Of a stretch of 9,421 nucleotides of DNA, positions 5,557-9,421 are shown piece by piece. Origin of the DNA: an uncultured bacterium (GTDB taxonomy: Bacteria; Actinomycetota; Actinomycetes; S36-B12); assembly GCA_903908025.1 (NCBI GenBank), contig CAIVQM010000405.1, positions 1 through 9,421 on the forward strand. Reading direction: 5' to 3'. A program made the position numbers and the translations under genes. The notes beneath the pieces are model-generated. The model had not been told where the DNA came from. It saw nothing but the letters and a program-made list of their open reading frames with translations, and made no database searches. The stretch's first letter is position 1. Each line of letters opens with the position of its first letter.

Positions 5557-6906
5557 TTGGGCAGGCTCTTCGGCACCGACGGCGTTCGGGGCCTGGCGAA
5601 CCGTGACGTGACGGCCGAGCTCGCGCTCGATCTCGCCGTTGCGGCTGCCCATGTGCTTGGCGATACCGGCGCGTTCGAGGGTCATCGGCCGAAGGCTGTT
5701 GTCGGCCGTGACCCTCGTGCCAGCGGCGAGTTCCTCGAGGCGGCTGTCGTCGCCGGCCTTGCGAGTGCCGGAGTCGACGTCATCCTCGTGGGTGTGCTGC
5801 CGACGCCCGGTGTCGCATTCCTGACTGACGCGCTCGGCGCCGATCTGGGCGTCATGCTGTCCGCATCGCACAATCCGATGCCCGACAACGGCATCAAGTT
5901 CTTCTCGCGCGGTGGGCACAAACTCGACGACGTGATCGAGGATGCGATCGAGCAGCGGCTCCGGGAGCCGTGGGAGCGTCCGACGGGCGCAGCGGTCGGA
6001 CGAGTCACTCAAAACCCCAACGCGGCGCGGCTCTACGAGCATCACCTGCTGTCTACCGTTCCTCATCACCTCGATGGCCTCACGATCGTCATCGACTGCG
6101 CCAATGGCGCAGCGTCTGGCCTTGCCAACGAGGTCTACACGGCGGCCGGAGCCACGGTCATCGCCATCCACGCCACTCCCGACGGACTCAACATCAACGA
6201 CGGTTGCGGCAGCACGCACATGGACGATCTCGTGGCGGCGGTACTGGCCAACGGTGCCGACGCGGGTATCGCGCACGACGGCGACGCCGACCGCTGTCTG
6301 GCAGTGGATGCGAATGGCGACCTCGTTGACGGTGATCACATCCTGGCGATCCTCGCGAATGCGATGAAAGCCTCGGGCGCGCTTGTCGGCAGCACCGTCG
6401 TCGCGACGGTCATGGCCAATCTGGGTTTCAAGAAGGCGATGGCGGCAGCCGGAATCACCGTTATCGAGACAGGTGTCGGTGACCGTTACGTGCTCGAGGC
6501 GATGCGCGCCGGTGGCTTCGTCCTCGGGGGCGAGCAGAGCGGTCACGTCGTCATGTCGAGCCATGCCACGACCGGCGACGGCATCCTCACGGGGCTGCAC
6601 CTGCTCTCGGAGATGGCGCGCACCGGTCGATCACTGGCCGACCTAGCCGGTGCCGTGACCAAGCTTCCGCAGGTACTCGTCAACGTGCGTGGCGTCGATC
6701 GCACTGGCATCGACGGTTCCGCGGTTGTCCTTGCGGCTGTTGCGCAGGCTGAGCAGGAGCTCGGCGACTCGGGCCGAGTGCTGCTTCGTCCATCAGGTAC
6801 CGAGCCGGTCATTCGCGTGATGGTGGAAGCGGTCTCCCAGGAGGAGGCGGCCCGGATCAGCTCGGCGCTGGCCGACGTCGTCACTGCTGAACTGAGTCTC
6901 GACTAA
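5557..6906 (+). CDS. glmM: Phosphoglucosamine mutase
   Basis: GlmM converts glucosamine-6-phosphate to glucosamine-1-phosphate, the second step toward UDP-N-acetylglucosamine and peptidoglycan. The 449-residue protein shows all four phosphohexomutase regions: N-terminal GRLFGTDGVRG, the phosphoserine loop SASHNP with S104, the metal loop DGDADR with D241, D243 and D245, the sugar-recognition loop GEQSGH (325-330), and the phosphate-binding RPSGTEPVIRV (411-421). Length is normal (about 445). The TTG at 5557 must be the start because the conserved sequence begins at residue 2. It has no clear Shine-Dalgarno and lies 4 bases after the rpsI stop, so translational coupling to rpsI is likely. Its last 26 bases overlap the 3' end of the opposing DUF389 gene. 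Confidence 0.97.
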   Translation: MGRLFGTDGVRGLANRDVTAELALDLAVAAAHVLGDTGAFEGHRPKAVVGRDPRASGEFLEAAVVAGLASAGVDVILVGVLPTPGVAFLTDALGADLGVMLSASHNPMPDNGIKFFSRGGHKLDDVIEDAIEQRLREPWERPTGAAVGRVTQNPNAARLYEHHLLSTVPHHLDGLTIVIDCANGAASGLANEVYTAAGATVIAIHATPDGLNINDGCGSTHMDDLVAAVLANGADAGIAHDGDADRCLAVDANGDLVDGDHILAILANAMKASGALVGSTVVATVMANLGFKKAMAAAGITVIETGVGDRYVLEAMRAGGFVLGGEQSGHVVMSSHATTGDGILTGLHLLSEMARTGRSLADLAGAVTKLPQVLVNVRGVDRTGIDGSAVVLAAVAQAEQELGDSGRVLLRPSGTEPVIRVMVEAVSQEEAARISSALADVVTAELSLD

Positions 6907-7822
6907 CGCGGGTCCATACCTTCTGCTGAATCGCGAGTGTCAGCCATCCCGCTAGCGCCATCCCTGTGATGTTGATGAGCAGGGTGAGGGTGCTGCCCCA
7001 CACCTCCGACCAGATACCGAACACCAGGGCGAGCGCGATGTTTCCGGATGCCGGGATGGTCGTGACGGAGATGAAGACGCCGACGAGGCCGCCGGACTTC
7101 GCCGAGGTCAGGGCCAGGACCCCGGCAGCACCAGCGATGATCGCGATGGTGAGTGACCAGATGTTGGGCGAGTAGATGAACGAGGTGCCTGGCCTGCTCG
7201 ACGTGAGCAGGTCGTCGTACTCGACGACGCCGAGCGCCCGACCGATGGCCGCGATCGCGGCAACGACGGTGATCGAGACCGCAAAGCCGATGACCAGGGT
7301 CCGCAGCGCCTGGCGGAAGAGATTCCCGCGCTTGCGCACCAGGCCGATGCCGAGGGCCGCAATCGGCACGAACTCAGGCCCGAGGACCATCGCACCGATC
7401 ACGAGGATGACCGAGTCCGTGACGACGGCAATCGCGGCAAGCAGCGTCGCCAGCACCATGAAGCTGAGGTAGGTCCACGTGAGCGACGACTCGTCGTAGG
7501 CGCGCTCGACCACGTCAGTCCAGACGACGGCATCAGCGCTCGCGCCGCGTGCCCGGTCCTCAGCTGCGAGTCCTCGCTGCGATATCCACGTTGGGACCGG
7601 GATCAGCTGGATCGTGCCCTGCTCCTGAACTCCGAGGGCCATGAGGTCATCGACCACGGGATTGACCGCCTCACGTGGCAGGTCCGCCTCGATGACATCG
7701 CCCATGGGGGAGAGGCTGGCGCCCGAGTGGACCACGAGGGTGCTGACTGTCGGGTTCGCCGCCAGGAGGGCGGTCACCTGCGCAGAGAGGTCGGCCGGGC
7801 AGCAGACCCGTACGGTTATCAC
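6881..7822 (-). CDS. DUF389 family membrane protein of unknown function
   Basis: The 313-residue product has a soluble N-terminal part (1-115), beginning MITVRVCCPADLSAQVTALL, and a C-terminal membrane part. Hydrophobic segments lie near 117-134, 138-160, 173-196, 223-240, 244-258, 261-276 and 278-298, although the middle ones may be re-entrant. The stretch DSVILVIGAMVLGPEFVPIAAL (136-157) is the hallmark of DUF389 proteins (uncharacterised hydrophobic domain), where GAM followed by a Pro-containing turn is conserved. No catalytic motif is seen and the family function is not established. The start is set at the GTG at 7822, with GGAGA (7837-7833) ten bases upstream. The frame remains open further into glmS on the other strand but loses family resemblance. 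It is divergent from glmS and convergent with glmM. A small transport or signalling role at the membrane is possible but unsupported. Confidence 0.82.
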   Translation of the reverse strand: MITVRVCCPADLSAQVTALLAANPTVSTLVVHSGASLSPMGDVIEADLPREAVNPVVDDLMALGVQEQGTIQLIPVPTWISQRGLAAEDRARGASADAVVWTDVVERAYDESSLTWTYLSFMVLATLLAAIAVVTDSVILVIGAMVLGPEFVPIAALGIGLVRKRGNLFRQALRTLVIGFAVSITVVAAIAAIGRALGVVEYDDLLTSSRPGTSFIYSPNIWSLTIAIIAGAAGVLALTSAKSGGLVGVFISVTTIPASGNIALALVFGIWSEVWGSTLTLLINITGMALAGWLTLAIQQKVWTRVSRDSVQQ

Positions 7823-7828
7823 CCTGAC

Positions 7829-7837
7829 ATTGTCTCC
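7829..7837 (-). promoter_or_regulatory. Ribosome binding site or overlapping -10 box before the DUF389 gene
   Basis: Read on the minus strand, GGAGACAAT (7837 down to 7829) precedes the GTG at 7822. GGAGA is an acceptable Shine-Dalgarno with 10 bases of spacing. Alternatively GACAAT, six bases before the GTG, resembles a -10 box (four of six consensus bases), which would make a leaderless transcript. The two readings overlap and cannot be separated from sequence alone. Confidence 0.35.
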
Positions 7838-7896
7838 GATGGTCGGGTTGTCGGCATCCGACGCGGCGCGTGGATGGCGGGGGAGGGTCGGCCGCG

Positions 7897-7909
7897 TACC
7901 CTGTTCCCC
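7897..7909 (+). promoter_or_regulatory. Probable -10 element for a leaderless glmS transcript
   Basis: TACCCT (7897-7902) fits the actinobacterial -10 pattern TANNNT and ends exactly seven bases before the A of the glmS ATG at 7910. That is the spacing at which transcription starts at the start codon. No Shine-Dalgarno lies at a usable distance; the nearest purine run, GGGGAGGG, is about 23 bases upstream of the ATG. No good -35 box is visible. The spacing is direct observation and the leaderless reading is inference. Confidence 0.5.
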
Positions 7910-9421
7910 ATGTGCGGAATCGTCGGCTATGTCGGTCAGAAGCAGGCGCTGGAGATCGTCGTGGCGGGTCTTCGCCGACTCGAGTACCGCGGGTACGACT
8001 CGGCCGGGGTGGCGGTGGTCAGCGATGGTGAGCTGATCGTCCGCAAGAAGGCTGGCAAGCTGGCGAACCTCGAGACCCTGCTCGGGTCCGACCCGATGCC
8101 CGACTCGACCACAGGTATCGGCCACACGCGGTGGGCGACGCATGGCGGGCCGACCGACAGCAATGCGCACCCGCATGTGAGCGAGAACGGCCAGGTGGCC
8201 GTTATCCACAACGGCATCATCGAGAACTTCTCCGAACTGCGCGACGAACTCACCTCAGCGGGCGTGACCCTGACCTCGGAGACGGATACCGAGGTCGTGG
8301 CGCACTTGCTGGCTGCGGCACTGCCCGAGGCCGATGGCGACCTCGCTGAGGCGATGCGACGCACCTGCCGGCGCCTCGAGGGGGCCTTCACCCTGGTGGC
8401 GATCGATCGCGAGAATCCGGACCTCGTCGTGGCGGCGCGACGCAACTCGCCCCTCGTCGTCGGCGTCGGCAATGGTGAGAACTTCCTTGCCTCCGATGTC
8501 GCAGCATTCGTCGACCACACCCGCGATGCGCTCGAACTCGGCCAGGACCAGGTCGTGGCCATGACCGCCGCCAGCGTCGTCATCACGGACTTCGCGGGCG
8601 AGGTCGTGGAGGCCACGCCATTCCACGTCGACTGGGATACGGCGGCCGCCGAGAAGGGTGGCTACGACCTGTTCATGCTCAAGGAGATTGCGGAACAGCC
8701 GAAGGCCGTCGCCGACTCACTCCGGGGACGCATCAGCAAGGACCACCGGATCCAGCTCGACGAGACGCACCTTGACGAAGGCATCCTCCGGTCGATCAAC
8801 AAGGTCGTGGTCATCGCGTGTGGCACTGCGGCATATGCCGGAATGGTCGCCAAGTACGCGATCGAGCACTGGACGCGGCTGCCCGTCGAGGTCGAACTGG
8901 CCAGCGAGTTCCGTTACCGCGATCCCATCGTGGGCCCAGACAGTCTCGTCATCGCCATTTCCCAGTCGGGCGAAACGATGGACACGCTGATGGCCCTGCG
9001 TCACGCGAAGTCCCAGGGTGCTCGCACACTGGCGATCTGCAACACCGTCGGCTCGACGATTCCGCGCGAGTCCGACGCCGTCCTCTACACCTACGCGGGC
9101 CCGGAGATCGCGGTCGCCTCGACGAAGGCTTTCCTCACGCAGATCATCGCGGCCTATCTGGTGGGTCTGTATCTCGCACAGGTTCGCGGGACCATGTTCG
9201 AGGATGAGATTCGCGCCGTCCTCCAGGACCTCAACGACATGCCGAGCAAGGTCGACCTCGTGCTCGACACGACGGAGCCGGTGCGCGAGCTGGCGCGCGA
9301 ACTTTCGGGCTCGGGCTCGGTGCTGTTCCTGGGCCGACACGTCGGCTACCCGGTAGCGCTCGAGGGCGCGCTCAAGCTCAAGGAACTCGCCTACATGCAC
9401 GCTGAGGGCTTCGCCGCCGGC
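7910..9421 (+). CDS. glmS: Glutamine-fructose-6-phosphate aminotransferase (isomerizing), 3' truncated by the window edge
   Basis: GlmS makes glucosamine-6-phosphate from fructose-6-phosphate and glutamine, the committed step of amino-sugar synthesis and the source of GlmM substrate. The ATG at 7910 gives MCGIVGYVG, with Cys2 as the N-terminal nucleophile after Met removal. The glutaminase domain (about 1-240) shows LEYRGYDSAG (24-33), GHTRWATHG (71-79) and HNGIIENF (100-107). The first SIS sugar-isomerase domain contains ACGTAAYAG (303-311), SQSGET (351-356) and AVASTKAFLTQ (401-411). The second SIS domain begins near 460 with GRHVGYPVALEGALKLKEL (475-493). The frame is open through codon 504, where the window ends; full-length enzymes have about 600-625 residues, so about 80% is visible. 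The gene is divergent from the DUF389 gene across 87 bp and appears to have its own promoter. No upstream glmS ribozyme is possible in so short a leader. Confidence 0.97.
   Translation, partial: MCGIVGYVGQKQALEIVVAGLRRLEYRGYDSAGVAVVSDGELIVRKKAGKLANLETLLGSDPMPDSTTGIGHTRWATHGGPTDSNAHPHVSENGQVAVIHNGIIENFSELRDELTSAGVTLTSETDTEVVAHLLAAALPEADGDLAEAMRRTCRRLEGAFTLVAIDRENPDLVVAARRNSPLVVGVGNGENFLASDVAAFVDHTRDALELGQDQVVAMTAASVVITDFAGEVVEATPFHVDWDTAAAEKGGYDLFMLKEIAEQPKAVADSLRGRISKDHRIQLDETHLDEGILRSINKVVVIACGTAAYAGMVAKYAIEHWTRLPVEVELASEFRYRDPIVGPDSLVIAISQSGETMDTLMALRHAKSQGARTLAICNTVGSTIPRESDAVLYTYAGPEIAVASTKAFLTQIIAAYLVGLYLAQVRGTMFEDEIRAVLQDLNDMPSKVDLVLDTTEPVRELARELSGSGSVLFLGRHVGYPVALEGALKLKELAYMHAEGFAAG

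Noticed and set aside
7823..8209. Longer N-terminus for the DUF389 protein
   Set aside because: The extra 129 codons lie antisense to the start of glmS, have no family resemblance, and a GTG with GGAGA upstream is available at 7822.

Overview
This is ordinary housekeeping DNA from a high-GC Gram-positive bacterium (phylum Actinomycetota). Three things suggest this: the GC-rich composition with strong third-position G/C, the frequent GTG and TTG starts, and the gene order rpsD-rpoA-rplQ-truA ... rplM-rpsI-glmM ... glmS, which is known from Streptomyces and its relatives. The bacterial-type ribosomal proteins with acidic extensions (L17 C-terminus, S9 N-terminus) agree. I cannot place it below phylum or class level from sequence alone.

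Layout. (1) Positions 1-1795, plus strand: the end of the large ribosomal operon, with the last 14 codons of rpsD, then rpoA (RNA polymerase alpha) and rplQ (L17). A near-perfect long hairpin lies just after rplQ and covers every plausible start of the next gene. (2) 1831-4318: truA (tRNA pseudouridine synthase) followed one base later by a two-domain soluble ABC-F ATPase. (3) 4319-4568: a 250-bp non-coding stretch with an inverted repeat after the ABC-F gene, a possible promoter, and two small hairpins just before rplM. (4) 4569-6906: rplM (L13), rpsI (S9) and glmM (phosphoglucosamine mutase) in a tight run. (5) 6881-7822, minus strand: a DUF389 membrane protein, convergent with glmM and overlapping its 3' end by 26 bp. 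(6) 7910 to the right edge: glmS, divergent from the DUF389 gene and cut by the window end at codon 504.

Functionally, the window joins transcription (alpha), translation (S4, L17, L13, S9, TruA, probably the ABC-F protein) and the first steps of amino-sugar synthesis. GlmS makes glucosamine-6-phosphate and GlmM converts it to glucosamine-1-phosphate for UDP-GlcNAc and peptidoglycan. The DUF389 protein is the only gene without an assignable role.

I found no mobile element, CRISPR array, tRNA, rRNA or sign of recent transfer, and no convincing new multi-gene system. The points worth a second look are small: the hairpin with the truA ATG in its loop, the possible rplM leader, the probable leaderless glmS start, the divergent Walker B and linker of the ABC-F protein, the duplicated acidic motif in L17, and the DUF389 gene between glmM and glmS.
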